Counted from the stretch's first letter, positions 1 to 11,365 are shown. The stretch is DNA of 64,000 nt from Papio anubis (GCF_008728515.1 NC_044976.1:211669467-211733466), one strand, 5' to 3'. A program made the numbers and translations. The notes: a model not told the origin generated them from the letters alone.

Positions 1-879
1 ACTTTAGAAAATAAGTACTACATTCCACCCTATCAAGAAGCCACTGATCCCTCCATGTCTAGAAAGGACATAAACATGTTATAATTCAGAAAAATGGCTG
101 ATTTTGTGTCTTTACATTCTACTCCAGTGCAAAGATACTTCGCTGTGGGATGGAAAACAATTCGAGGCTAATTATCAGAGTCCTCTTCAACACTGCAGTA
201 TATCCAGAAATTACCCAGGGAACACGTAGACGGTTGCCAAAGGGGAGCTGAATATTCAGGGAACCCTGAAGAGAATATTTGAATTGTTATATCCAGTTGT
301 TCATCTACTTGTTTTATACAATTGCATGAGCAATCACTTGCAGGTGAGCCACTCATGCAGCACAATGTGGGAGGCGACAGAGTGGCATGAGTGGGGCAAT
401 TACCTTCTCTCCTGGAGACTTTTATGGTGTAGATTTCTTGTGCCCCTAATCAGAACATTGCAAGCCCTAGGGAAGCATTGGGGACAGACCCTTAGCAAAA
501 TGTCCCGTTATTTTCAGCAAGGCAGTGAACTAATGGGGGCAAGGGGAGCAGAGGGAGCATTCTGTTCCAGGACAATCAAAGGAGGCTTTGTCTGCAGGGA
601 ATTTAAAAATAAATTCTAAAAGCTCAGTTGGTTTATCTGGTACCAGCAATTCTAAACAATGTCAGTGATTAAAGACTCTTTTGACAGGCAGAGGACTCGA
701 TTTCTTCCCACCCCTATTCTCTCAGTCCCTCACTGTCAGCCAGTGCTGCGCTGCTGCGAAGATATTCAATGCTGTGTTACCCTTGTCTTCTTTGGATTTA
801 CCTGAGCCTGTGCTGCCCTGGGCTGTGGTTTCTAACCAGAAATCACTGTAGGTAGCACAGGTAGAATTGAGTGTGTATA
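1..879. other. Intronic sequence, no feature recognised
   Basis: Unique-looking, moderately AT-rich sequence. Short open frames on both strands have no recognisable protein character. I see no repeat family here. Confidence 0.5.
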
Positions 880-1170
880 GGCCAGGCATGGTGGCTCACG
901 TCTGTAATCCCAGCACTTTGGGAGGCCGAGGTGGGCAGATCACTTGAGGTCAAAAGTTTGAGACCATCCTGGCCAGCAAGGTGAAATCCCACCTCTACTG
1001 AAAATACAAAAATTAGCCGGGCATGGTGGTGCATGGTGGTGGTCCCAGCTACTCGGGAGGCTGAGGTAGGAGAATTGCTTGAAGCCAGGAGGCAGAGATT
1101 GCAGTGAGCTGAGATTTTGCCACTGCACTCCAGCCTGGGCGACAGAGCAAGACTCTGTCTCAAAACAAAA
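880..1170 (+). repeat. Alu (AluS-like), full length
   Basis: Starts GGCCAGGCATGGTGGCTCACG and ends GACTCTGTCTC with a short A-rich tail. It is followed at once by (GT)8 at 1181-1196. The GCATGGTGGT segment in the left-arm junction is locally duplicated. The open frame on its minus strand is an Alu artefact. Confidence 0.95.
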
Positions 1171-1334
1171 CTAGAATTTTGTGTGTGTGTGTGTGTAGGG
1201 AGGACAGTTCATGGTTAACCTGTGAGCTACTTTCAGTGTTTCAAATATCACACTTCCATTGCACACTCACTAAAATCTCAAGTGCTTTTGCTTTTAGTTT
1301 AAATTATTTAAACATAGCAGGGTAATGCTTATGC

Positions 1335-1572
1335 AGGGTGGTGAGTGGTACACACAGGCGTTGGGATCAGGCTGACCTAGGTGGAGTCCTGGCTCTGTCA
1401 CTGACCAGATGTAAGCCCTGGGAAACTAGGGCACTCATTGTGAGATGTGGATATTCCTATATTTCAGCCTACCTTACAAAGAGCTAGAAGAGGGCTAGAG
1501 GAATAAGTGTAAAATATTCTATATAGGGCTGAAGACACAGGAAATGCTCAATAAATTGTAGCTTTTATTACA
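1335..1572 (+). repeat. MIR SINE
   Basis: Shows the MIR core order: a gap-rich match to TGGAGTCCTGGCTCTGTCACTGACC, then the CTCAATAAATTGTAGCTTTTATTA tail region. Strongly diverged, as expected for an ancient mammalian SINE. Confidence 0.7.
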
Positions 1573-1832
1573 TACTGACCAGAAGCTGTTATTGACACTT
1601 ATTTCAATAGTTGTATATATATGCATATATATCAATATATATTTAATGAGACAATAGAATATCCTAGGTTTCCATTCCCCTCCCTGTAATATCAATGAAG
1701 AGATGTGTGTTGAGTAATGATAGTGCCAAACTATATTAGTTCCTTAAAAAAAAGGAATTAGAAAAAAAATATCAAAATATAAGGTCCATAGGGAAGATAA
1801 CAATATTTTTGCCAGAGAAAGATGTTCTAAAA

Positions 1833-2310
1833 TAGTAGTTCTCAAACTTGAATGTGCATAGGAATCACCTGGATGGCTTGTTAGAACTAAATTTCTGGCT
1901 CCAGAGTTTCTATTTAATAGGTCTGTGTTGGAACTCAAGGATTTGCCAGGTAGGGTGGGCGTGGTGCCTCATGCCTGTAATCCCAGTACTTTGGGAGACC
2001 AAGGCAGGAGGATTGCTTGAGCTTAGGAGTTTGAGATCAGCCTGGGCAACATAGGGAGACCCTGTCTCTACAAATAATTTTGAAAAATTAACCAAGTGTT
2101 ATGGTGCCTATCTATGTTTCCAGATACTTGGGAAGCTGAGGCAGGAGGGTCACCTGAGCCCAGGAGGTCAAGGCTGCAGTGAGCTGAGATCATGCCACTG
2201 CACTCCAGCCTAGGTGACAGAGGGAGACTAGGTCTCAAAAAAAAAAAAAAAAATCCCAGGTGGTAAAGCAGCTTCTGCTCCTGGTCTAAGGATCGTGCTG
2301 AGAACCACTG
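1833..2310 (+). mobile_element. MER5A-type hAT-Charlie element split by an Alu
   Basis: Left part: AGTAGTTCTCAAACTTGAATGTGCATAGG, then ATCACCTGGATGGCTTGTTAGAAC. Right part ends GCTGAGAACCACTG, the complementary terminal repeat. An Alu occupies 1950-2253. The element is non-autonomous and has no transposase frame. Confidence 0.85.
1950..2253 (+). repeat. Alu (AluJ-like) inside MER5A
   Basis: Diverged Alu with GTGGTGCCTCATGCCTGTAA at the start, the left/right arm structure and a terminal A-run at 2237-2253. CTTGAGCTTAGGAGTTTGAG points to an old AluJ-type copy. Confidence 0.9.
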
Positions 2311-2318
2311 TGCGAGAA

Positions 2319-2492
2319 GTCAGTACTTCTAGACTTTAACATGCACACAAATCACCTGGGGTGATTTGAACTTATTAAAATTGAGACTCTCATTCAATAG
2401 GTCGGAGGAAGGGCATGAGAATTCTGCATTTCTAACAAGCTCTCAAACGATGCCAATACTGCCGGTCTGCAGATCACACTTGGAGTAGCAAG
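2319..2492 (+). mobile_element. Second MER5-type hAT fragment
   Basis: Lies directly after the first MER5A. It has ATCACCTGGGGTGATTTGAAC and, later, GAATTCTGCATTTCTAACAAGC, both MER5 internal blocks. The ends are worn. Confidence 0.7.
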
Positions 2493-2499
2493 GCAGTAG

Positions 2500-2762
2500 G
2501 GCTGCTGCGTCTGATACAGTAGTGAAAAGCCACATGTAGCTATTGAACCCTTAAAATGTGGCTAGACCCAACGGACAAATGTTCATATGTGTAAAATACA
2601 CACTGGATTTAGGAGACTTAGTATCAATAATGGAAAATATATCGATAATTTTTAATATTGATGTGTTGGGTTAAATAATTTTTGGCTTTAAATTTTTTTT
2701 AACATGCATAAGATTTAGCATCACGTACATGGTCTCATTATACTTCTATTGGATAGCCCTGC
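2500..2762 (+). mobile_element. hAT-like MER element, family uncertain
   Basis: Contains GCCACATGTAGCTATTGAACCC and ends CTATTGGATAGCCCTGCTG. A related copy, split by an Alu, lies at 19355-19965 with the matching CTATTGGACAGCACTGC end. MER33 is my guess only. Confidence 0.45.
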
Positions 2763-2866
2763 TGTAGAGAACATTAAACAGCCTCTGCCTCCTGAGCCCA
2801 ACACTAGTCTTGAAGCAGCTCCAATGTGCCACACTGACTGCTTTGTAAAAATGTCTCTTCAATGTC

Positions 2867-3128
2867 TTTTTTTTTTTTTTTTTTTAAGACAGAGTCTCGC
2901 TCTGTCACCAGGCTGGACTGCAGTGGCAAGATCTCCGCTCACTGCAACCTCTGCCTCCCAGGTTCAAGCGATTCTCCTGCCACAGCCTCCTAAGTACCTG
3001 GGACTACAGGTACACACCACCATGCCTAGCTAATTTTTAGTAGAGACGGGGTTTCACCATGTTGGCCAGGATGGTCTCAATCTCTTGACCTCATGATCCT
3101 CCTGCCTCGACCTCCCAAAGTGCTGGGA
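2867..3128 (-). repeat. Alu, minus strand, 5' truncated
   Basis: Starts with a T-run and AAGACAGAGTCTCGCTCTG. It stops at CCCAAAGTGCTGGGA, so about 25 bases of the element's 5' end are missing. Confidence 0.93.
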
Positions 3129-3134
3129 AAATAC

Positions 3135-3260
3135 TTCTTTCATTAAGTCAAAAATCTTCAATGGTTCTCCACTGTAGAAAAGATAAACCTCAAACTTTTA
3201 AATTTAGCATCCCAGGCCATCCACAGTCTACACAATCTTCTTTGCCAATGTATGTATAGT
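3135..3260 (+). repeat. L2 LINE 3' fragment
   Basis: CTTCAATGGTTCTCCACTG followed by AGATAAACCTCAAAC and CAGGCCATCCACA matches the L2 3' end order (TTCAGTGGCTTCCCATTG, AAATCCAAACTCC). Heavily diverged. Confidence 0.5.
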
Positions 3261-3805
3261 TGCTTCCCTAAAGACAGAGCGCAAAAGTATTTGCTGTTTG
3301 ATTAATGATGATTCTGATCCATATTTTAAAGGGAGAAGTCAATTGGTCTTGCCTGACATCTGCCTCTCCTCTCATGCAGTTGTTCCCCGCACATCTGGAA
3401 GCCCTGCAGCTCTGGGAGCTAATGAATCCTCTCCCAGTGGCAAATAACTCACAACTGCTCTGTCACTCAGGTTAAACTCAACAAGTGAAACTTTCCGATA
3501 CTTGGCCATCAGTATCCCTAAGAAACCCAATACATTTTTTGTTTGTTTGTTTGTTTGTTTCTCCAGAGGCATTCTCCAAATTGGTGTGAGTTTTAAGTGT
3601 TTTTGAAAAATTGTTGACTTTTAAAACTATTCTGAGATTATTTATACCTAACCTGTATCTCTGTCTCTATCTGTATCATCTCCAGGGCTTATTCCCGACC
3701 TTTACTTACACCCCTTGATTATATGTCATCTTCACTTTGTGATGGTCTTTGTTCCCAAATTCTCAAATACATTCAAGGGCAAATAGAAAGCCAACTATAG
3801 CACTG

Positions 3806-4080
3806 GCAGGGCGCCATGGCTCACGCTTGTAATCCCAGCACTGTGGGAGGCCGAGGCAGGTGGATCACTTGACATCAGGAGTTCAAGATCAGCCTGGCCA
3901 ACATAGTGAAACCCCATCTCTACTAAAGATACAAAAATTAGCCAGGTGTGGTGGTGGATGCCTGAAATCCCCGCTACTTGGGAGGCTGAAGCACAGGAAT
4001 CACTTGAACTCGCGCCACTGCACTCCAGGCTGGGTGACAGAGCGAGACTCTGTCTCTAAAAAATAATAACAAAATAAAAA
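3806..4080 (+). repeat. Alu with right-arm deletion
   Basis: GGCAGGGCGCCATGGCTCACG start. The right arm jumps from CACTTGAACTC to GCGCCACTGCACTCC, losing about 35 bases. It is flanked by diverged copies of AAGCCAAYYATAG, a likely target-site duplication. Confidence 0.9.
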
Positions 4081-4244
4081 AGCCAATCATAGTACCATCT
4101 AAAGAAAAGGAATGGTGGAGGTCTGAGTTCATGTTACTGTAACTTAAACAACAGCAAAAGGAAAGTGGAATATTCATATAATTTCCACTAACTCCATCCC
4201 TAACTCAGGTATTCATTTCAAAACATAATTTGTAATCTTCCATT

Positions 4245-4395
4245 AACAAAGCTCTTACTCAAAATTATAAGCCTGTTAACATGTTATGTGTATGTTTGGT
4301 TTATCTTAATCTTGCTTTATTTTGGAGTATGATTTCTCCCACAGGCTTCTGAGGATGAGTTCAGACCCACCAGTTCTAGAACAAATATGTATATT
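4245..4395 (+). repeat. Unassigned dispersed repeat, copy A
   Basis: Roughly 150 bp that recur at 21605-21755 at about 87% identity by hand count. Shared blocks include TTTATCTTAATCTTGCTTTA, TTTCTCCCACAGGCT and CCACCAGTTCTAGAACAAAT. I cannot name the family. Confidence 0.7.
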
Positions 4396-4529
4396 TTAAA
4401 ATTTTAGTAAGTATGGCTGGTGATAAACGGTAGTATGCTTTGCTTTACTGTAGTTTGAGTATCTTGTTAAGACATCATTCCTTGTTAAATATTTGTAATG
4501 TTATCAAACAAGTGTCAATATTATCAAAT

Positions 4530-4650
4530 GGGCTGTCTCTCAACTGGCCCGGTATAATCAAATCATCCCAGCCCCACATGGCTACCATCATGTATAATGC
4601 TTTATTTGTCAAATGCAATGAGAACCCACCACAGGTCATGGTGCTTCCAA
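4530..4650 (+). repeat. Unassigned local repeat, copy A
   Basis: About 120 bp matching 6066-6190 at about 82% by hand count. Shared blocks include CAGCCCCACATGGCTAC and an ACCACAGGYCAKGGTGCTTCC block. Not recognised as a known family. Confidence 0.7.
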
Positions 4651-4723
4651 AAAGAGGAAATAAAGAGTAAGGGGAAAAGCAATGATCAGTACATCAGACT
4701 AGCTGGACTAGCTGGACTCTAAG

Positions 4724-5670
4724 GCAGAGGTTCTCACATTTTCTTGGATCACAGCACCCTTAGTGTCTCAATTATTGTTTCATGGACTCCCTAAGCCAAA
4801 AGAAACACCTAAGAGTTTGATGTTTTTATGTAGTTAGGTCCAAATGACTTCATATTTATTTATATCCTAACAATTTTGTAGCTGTTTGAAAAAAGTTGTA
4901 CACATAAAATATATTTTTCATTCCCAAATACCCACAATTACTCACTAATGGGATGTGTGGACCTGTTCAGCACCGCACAGCTTTTCAAACCTTGGAATCA
5001 GATTGGAAATTGCTTCATTTCTTGTTCTACGAAGAGTTTTGCCTAACCCCTGTTTTCTGTTACAGCAAACACCAAAATCCTAGTTTCGCCATGAACACTG
5101 AAATTATTAACTGCTTCAAAATAATAGCTTCTGTGGTGACCAGAGCAACAAATTTTACTAGGTTTGCCTTGAAAATTTGAAATATCCACAGCACCTACAT
5201 GAATTTGCTGCGGTGCCCCAGGCTCTACCTCACTGCAGTTGGAAACCATAACTCTCAGGTGTCCTCTTTTTTTACAATTATTTTTAGTTTTTGAGATGGA
5301 GTCTCACTCCGTCACCCAGGCTGGAGTGCAGTGGTGTGATCTCGGCTCACTGCAATCTCCGCCTCCTGGATTCAAGCAATTCTTGTGCCTCAGCCTTCTG
5401 AGTAGCTGGGGTTACAGGCGCCCACCACAATGCCTGGTTAATTTTTGTATTTTTAGTAGAGACTGTGTTTCACCCTGTTGGCCAGGCTGGTCTCGAACCC
5501 TGTCCTCAAGTGATCCACCCACCTCAGCCTCCCAAAGTGCTGGGATTACAGTGTGAGCTACTGTGCCCAACCTCAGTTGTCTTCTGACTCTGAGAAGTTA
5601 AGATTCAACTGACTTTTAAACTTGAAGCTTGCAATTCCTTCCTCTCCACTTTTGGGACCCACTGCACTAT
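4724..5670. mobile_element. Possible hAT-like element split by an Alu
   Basis: The left edge (CAGAGGTTCTCACATTTTC) and the right edge read in reverse (CAGTGGGTCCCAAAAGTGG) look like worn inverted termini of a Charlie-type element. No transposase frame is visible. This is pattern recognition only. Confidence 0.3.
5283..5572 (-). repeat. Alu (AluS-like), minus strand
   Basis: TTTTTGAGATGGAGTCTCACTC start, full two-arm structure, ending CTGTGCCCAACC. The open frame across it is Alu-derived. Confidence 0.95.
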
Positions 5671-6065
5671 GAGAAAAAAACAAAAGCATGAGAAATCCAG
5701 GGGACTGTGGATGGAAGGGCAGTAAGCATTTGAAGTACTTTGGTGTTTTTCCTGTAGGGGAGGACAAATGGATTCCTGAGGTGCAGGGCAATCAACAGAT
5801 GAGATCCAAGAGTCAGAACCCTGGAATGGACCACCCGAACTTTCCTATGGAGCCCCAGGACTTCTTCCCCCAGTTCCTGCTGTTTCTCCTCCTCCCTGTA
5901 GCAGGCTTCTTAAAGCAGGTAGTTTGACCTGCTCAGCACCACACTGCATAAAACAATGCCGGAAGACTTGAGCAGTGGCGACTTACCAAGACAGCTGGCT
6001 GCCTATGTTTATGGCATTTGGAATCCACCGGGAACACATACATTTGTCACAGTGTGTTCCTGAAA
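5573..6065. other. Intronic sequence, no feature recognised
   Basis: Apart from the possible hAT edge near 5670, nothing recognisable. Short frames across 5688-5927 show no protein family features. Confidence 0.4.
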
Positions 6066-6190
6066 TAAATGAGGCCGTCTCCCAACTGGCCCCACATAAT
6101 CAACGCAGCCCAGCCCCACATGGCTACTCCGATGGATAATGCTCTATTTGCCAAATGCAACGGGAACCTACCACAGGCCAGGGTGCTTCC
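6066..6190 (+). repeat. Unassigned local repeat, copy B
   Basis: Partner of the segment at 4530-4650. Copy B continues into an (AAC)n-like run at 6192-6206. Confidence 0.7.
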
Positions 6191-7074
6191 AACAACAACA
6201 ACAAAAAATGAGAAACTAAAGACAGTAGGGAGAAAGAGGCTGGGTATAAGCACTTATCAATACATCGAACTGCAAACTCCTAGAATGGAATTATTAGGTG
6301 TGTATATTATTTGGGAGCATTATGACCAGGAATATTAATAAAACTGTGAATAGTATGTATTCATAATTTTGATTTGGGGAAGAGGGCAAAAAAATAACTG
6401 TAGCTAGCTTTAGATGTCCATAAACAAAATTCTCTATTAATTTCCGATAAGATGAGCAATGACAACACAGCACCACAAGCCTTGCCTGGGGTAGAGAGAG
6501 ACTGTAGAAGGGAAACTGTTTGTTTGTTAGAGAATCATACTCATAATCCCCTTAAGAGTCTCTTAATTCCCCTCATTAGAACTTTCATGGGTCTCCCTTT
6601 TCATTTTCTAACATCTTACACTGGCTACATCATTGAAATAGAATGAAAAGAATAAACCTCTCTGCTCTTTTTTTTTTTTTAAGGTTGGCATTTTAAATTT
6701 GACATGAGACTCTTTTACTGTATATTTTTTTCTTGGACAGGATGAAAAAGCCTCACAGCTTGTGGTGTTGACAGCATTCTAGAGGACCCTACAGCCCTGT
6801 GGCTTCTTGATGACTATCGTGGAGCCAGCATCTGTTAGCACAAACTCAGAGTGATTATCCAGAAATAGGTGCTTGGCAACAATCCCAATTCATTACCCAA
6901 GTCCTAGCCCAGAGTGTGGAGGAAAAGGGATACCATCAATTTCTTGGCAGTTATCCCATGATGGATCATTCAAATATTTTTAATAAAATATCAATTCAAT
7001 TTTAATATATTGGTTGCTTGTATACTATGGGCTATAGACACTATTCTGAATTCTGTAAGGAATGAATATATATA
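6191..7074. other. Intronic sequence, no feature recognised
   Basis: AT-rich sequence with a short T-run near 6670. I see no gene and no recognisable repeat. Confidence 0.4.
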
Positions 7075-7357
7075 TTTTTGAGACGGAGTCTCAGTCTGTC
7101 ACCCAGGCTGGAGTGGTACGATCTCAGCTCACTGCAACCTCCACCTCCCGGGTTCAAGCAATTCTCCTGCCTCAGCCTCCTGAGTAGCCGGGATTACAAG
7201 TGTCTGCCACCACGCCCGGCTGGTTTTTGTATTTTTAGTAGAGACAGGGTTTCACCACGTTGGCCAGGCTGGTCTTGAACTCCTGACCTCAAGTGATCCA
7301 CCCACCTTGGCTTCCCAAAGCGCTGGGATTACAGGCGTGAGCCACCATGCCTGACCT
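7075..7357 (-). repeat. Alu, minus strand
   Basis: TTTTTGAGACGGAGTCTCAGTC start and GCCACCATGCCTGACCTGG end. Flanked by CTGTAAGGA on both sides, a plausible target-site duplication. The tail is AT-rich (TATATATATT). Confidence 0.95.
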
Positions 7358-7534
7358 GGCCTGTAAGGAGTATCTTTTAAAAAAAGATTCTATGAAAAAA
7401 GATAGATAGTCATGGCCTTCCCAAAAAATGTTGAGGAATGAAAAACTACGCAATTAAAACAAAGAGCAAAATAGAGGTAAATGAGAAAGATACTGTATTT
7501 CAAGAATTTTCAAGAGAAAAATACTAGTGTTGAC

Positions 7535-7725
7535 AAGCTATTAGTCTCTTCTATATTTTCACATTCAATTTAATGTAACCTTCACAAAAGCCCCATAAGA
7601 TAGTATAGTACAATCAACACTTCGCAGATGAAGAAACTGAGGTTTTCAGAGAATGCAGTTTAGTCATGGACACAAAGGAATTTGAACTCATGGTTTTCTA
7701 ACTCTAAGATCTATCCTATTTCCAC
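7535..7725 (-). repeat. MIR SINE, minus strand
   Basis: Reads as reverse MIR: CTTCACAAAAGCCCCATAAGATAG, GATGAAGAAACTGAGG, then TTTGAACTCATGG. Confidence 0.75.
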
Positions 7726-8330
7726 ATATACCTGAGGTAAATAAGCAAACATCTCATCCACTTATTAAAATGATGGCTTTAAGGAGGAGGTAACATTCAT
7801 CGTGAGATAGGTAGCTTCTTAAATTTTCAATTTTTCACCGATAAAAAAGTAATACATGCTTATTATCCTAGCATCAGAGGAGATTAAAATCAAATCTGAA
7901 ATTAATCTTACAGGCATATCCACTATGGCAAACTCGGTCCATTGGTTGATCCAGCATCTGGCCACAACCCCTTCTCTCCAGTCAGAGATGGCCAGGTAGT
8001 AGCCAGTGAGATGTAAGAGAAGTGCCTAGAGGACCCTTCCATTCCTAAATGGAGACAAAGTCTTAGCAGGAAAAATTGCTGTGCCCTCTCCCTTTTGTAC
8101 TATTGTCCTTCTCACTGCTTGCTACTTGTAACACAGACCTATAGGTTTTCAGCCACCTTTTGACCATGAGGCAACCAACATGAGGATAAAGGCAGAAAGA
8201 CCCAAGGTCCTTGGTCGTTTCCTTGAGTCATCATAGCAGCCCTGAGCTGTTTACCCACGGACTTCCTGTTGCATAAAACAAGCAAACTGATATATTTAAG
8301 CCAGTGTTCATTTTTGTTGTGGGCACCTGT
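7726..8330. other. Intronic sequence, no feature recognised
   Basis: No repeat recognised. AGTAATACATGCTTATTAT at about 7848 resembles a motif in old L1M 3' regions, but the match is too short to call. Confidence 0.35.
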
Positions 8331-8334
8331 GCAT

Positions 8335-8595
8335 ATTCATAACTGATATATGCACTATGAATATGCATATATTAATATACAAATATATACACAAAAATCT
8401 ATATGCAGATAGAATTTTGCAACTTGCTTTTTTCATTAAATATTTCTGGAAGGCGTATTTAATGCCTGCATCACGTTTCATGAAGTACACGTAGAATAAT
8501 TTTGCCGTTCTATTGTTAGATTCATAGGCTGTTCCCTTTTCTTTCCTTTTTAGCCATTATAAATAAATCTCCAGACATACGCCACTGTTTAAATC
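8335..8595 (-). repeat. Possible old L1M 3' region
   Basis: TTTTGCAACTTGCTTTTTTCATT, then TCATGAAGTACACG and GTTCTATTGTTAGATTCATAGG have the character of antisense L1M 3' sequence. Strongly diverged. Confidence 0.35.
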
Positions 8596-8599
8596 TCTG

Positions 8600-9200
8600 A
8601 GCATGTAATGGATAGAAATGTCACCAGGCTGTATGAGAGTGGAAAGCATTCCATGTATGTGAGTATGGGCAAAGACGTAAGAGGTGAAATATGAATCTTG
8701 CCCAGAAAATAGGTAGAAATGTGTTTTTGCTGGTGTACGGGGCCATAAAAGTTACAGTTAGAAACACAGATAGGAGTGAAACTGAGGAGAACTTTGAATG
8801 TCAGGCTGAAGAGAGTCACTAGAGGTTTCTGAGTGCTAGAGGGGTATGAGAAATTGAGGAATATGAATCTTTGTGTGGAGTTCATGATGAATGACAACAA
8901 GGAGGGACTAGAAGCAGACAGACATCACTAGGGGGGAATCAGTCCCAGGGCAGAGCACTGGAGGCGCTCCCTAGAACACATATAAGTGGAAGGAGGACTA
9001 AAATTATGGGATGCAAAGTGAGAACTAAATACTCATCAGTTAGAAATCAACTGGATCACAGAATGGGAAGAGGGAGGGAGGGAGAGAGAAGTTAAAGATG
9101 GCTACACCTTTGAGATGAAGTGGCTGAAGAACAAAGAGTCAACTCACATCAATAGTTAATTAGGGAAGAAGCTCTGAGGACAGGGGAAAGGGAGAAATTG
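8600..9200 (-). repeat. Possible old L2 (antisense)
   Basis: AACTTTGAATGTCAGGCTGAAGAG with a following AGAGGTTTCTGAG block resembles reverse L2. The rest is too decayed to align by eye. A GGGA-rich patch sits at 9068-9088. Confidence 0.35.
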
Positions 9201-10039
9201 CAGCCATGTTATTTTTAAGACAGAGATAAGGCTTCCCCGTGGTGTGTGTAGAAGGTAGAAGTTTGTGTTTGCAAATCAAATATCGAGTTGGGAAAAAACT
9301 TGGGCACAGAGACACTTAATATATATGACATCACGGCACAGAGATTAGATTTGCAGTGGAGGCATTGGTGTGATGGTTCAGGTAAAATCGAAAGGAAAGA
9401 GAAGACTGAAATAGAACCTAGAAAGCAGCTGCAGCTAGGAGGACTCCTGTACACTGTTGGCCACAGCTGGGTGGTCCCAGAGGATGATGACTGATGGAAA
9501 CCTGCAGAATGCAATCGCTTAAAGGCAACTATGGTTCACAGTGTAAATAGTATTTCGCTATTTTGAGAACTTGTTTGGAGTTTCTAGTAGGGGAGTGCAG
9601 CTACTCATACACCCTTGAATGAAGAACAGTCCTTCTCTATCGCAGAAGGTCGTCCTCTTCAATCGAGCGTGCATTAGCTATCTTGATATGCTGTTGTAGA
9701 AGTACGTCATAATTCACACAGATTGAAGGTGCCAATTTTGATTATGAAAAGTTGCAAACTAACTACTCTTTTGCAACTCTCAAGCACATGGAAACTGGTT
9801 GTAGAGTATTTCCAAATGGACATCTTGGCTAGGGAACTAGAATTACAAGCTTTAAACAAACAACGAAAAAGAGATACTGGTTAGATTGTCAAATGAAAGA
9901 GAAGTGTCCTTTAACATCAAAAGCATTAATCTGCAACAGTGAAAAGAGAAGGGAGCATCACTGGTTTGACATAGTCTGTGGTAAGCAGGTAGCAAAGGGC
10001 AAAGGACAGAGCATGTGGCTTTAGAATTTTAGGGCTCTG
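9200..10039. other. Intronic sequence, no feature recognised
   Basis: No gene or clear repeat. Overlapping short frames on both strands near 9215-9514 have no protein-like composition. Confidence 0.4.
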
Positions 10040-10342
10040 GGCCAGGCACGGTGGCTCATGCCTGTAATCCCAGCACTTTGGGAGGCCAAGGCAGGTGAAT
10101 CACAGGGTCGGGAGTTCCAGACCAGCTTGGCCAACATGGTGAAACCTCATCTCTACTAAAAATACAAAAAATTAGCTGGGCATAGTGGTGGGCACCTGTA
10201 ATCCCAGTTACTCGGGAGGCTGAGGCAGGAGAATTGCTTGAACCCAGTAGGTGGAGGTTGCAGTGAGATGAGATCACGCCACTGCACTCCAGCCTGGGTG
10301 ACAGACTGAGACTCCGTCTCCGAAAAAAAAAAAAAAAAAAAA
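10040..10342 (+). repeat. Alu (AluS-like), full length
   Basis: GGCCAGGCACGGTGGCTCATG start and an A20 tail. Flanking TTTTAGGGCTCTG and TTTTAGAGCTCTG form a 13-bp target-site duplication with one mismatch. Confidence 0.97.
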
Positions 10343-10385
10343 GGGATTTTAGAGCTCTGTCCAGGCTGGGCTGGCATGTTCATCT

Positions 10386-10857
10386 GTCAGTCAGCAAGTA
10401 TTTATTGAAAATCTTCCATGCATCACTATTCTAGATACATGGGGCTGTACTATTGAACAAGAAAGAGAAAGTCACTGTCTTCAAGGAATTTTCTGGAAGA
10501 GAAAGACAAGCGATAAACAACTGCACCAGCTAACCTCAGGCACAGACACACACGGAGAGGATAAAATTAGGTAATGTGGCAGAGAGTGACCGGGTGGACA
10601 AGCTGGGGGGAGGTCAGTGCAGACTGCTCTGAGGGGGCGGCACTGAGCACAGGCTAAATGATGGAACATATGGGAGAAGAACTATGCCAGCAGGAGGAAT
10701 GGCCAGTGCCAGGCCCCAAAAAGGGGGACAAGCTTGGCATGTTCAAGGACCAGAAAGGTCAGTGCCTCAGGAACACAGTGAATGAGGGGGAACGTGGAGG
10801 AGGCTGAGGTCAAAGAGACAGCTTGAGAGCAGAGCTGCAAGAATGGAGTATATTGTG
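10386..10857 (-). repeat. L2 LINE 3' region, antisense
   Basis: Starts with the reverse L2 terminus (CAAGTATTTATTGAAAATC, ATTCTAGATACATGGGGCTG) and continues through GGCCAGTGCCAGGCCCC and GACAAGCTTGGCATGTTCAAG, in correct reverse order over about 470 bp. Confidence 0.75.
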
Positions 10858-10859
10858 AA

Positions 10860-11365
10860 GATTCAACTCAAACTCAAATGTCACCCCTCTGCAGAGCTCT
10901 CCGTGCTCTCCCCAGGCAGCCTCAGCATCTCCTCCTTTACTTAGTGAAGGACCTTCACTAAGGTCCTTCACTCCCTTGGACCTTATCTATATTTTCATGA
11001 CAGAACTCTTTTTTTTTTTTTTTTTTTTTTTGAGACAGAGTCTTGCTCTGTCACCCAGGCTGGAGTGCAGTGGCGATGCTGGCTCACTGCAAGCTCCGCC
11101 TCCCGGGTTCATGCCATTCTCTTGCCTCAGCCTCCTGAGTAGCTGGGACTGCAGGCGCCCACCACCATGCCCGGCTAATTTTTTGTATTTTTAGTAGAGA
11201 AGGGGTTTCACCGTGTTAGCCAGGATGTTCTCCATCTCCTGACCTCGTGATCTGCCCGCCTCTGCCTCCCAAAGTGCTGGGATTACAGGCGTGAGCCACT
11301 GCGCCCAGCTCATTACAGGACTCTTTATGGACGAGGCACTCTTCAAGGATGTGACCATGATGTAT
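10860..11365 (+). repeat. L2 LINE fragment split by an Alu
   Basis: AACTCAAACTCAAATGTCACCC, CTCTCCGTGCTCTCCCC and later TATTTTCATGACAGAACTC follow L2 sense order. It abuts an antisense L2, giving an inverted L2 pair. The tandem CCTTCACTAAGGTCCTTCAC at 10951-10970 is a local duplication. Confidence 0.5.
11009..11310 (-). repeat. Alu (young AluS/Y type), minus strand
   Basis: T22 tail, TGAGACAGAGTCTTGCTCTG, and GCGCCCAGC end. ACAGAACTCTT before and ACAGGACTCTT after form the target-site duplication inside L2. Confidence 0.96.

Noticed and set aside
880..1170. 7SL RNA gene
   Set aside because: The sequence is a dimeric Alu with both arms, not 7SL RNA.
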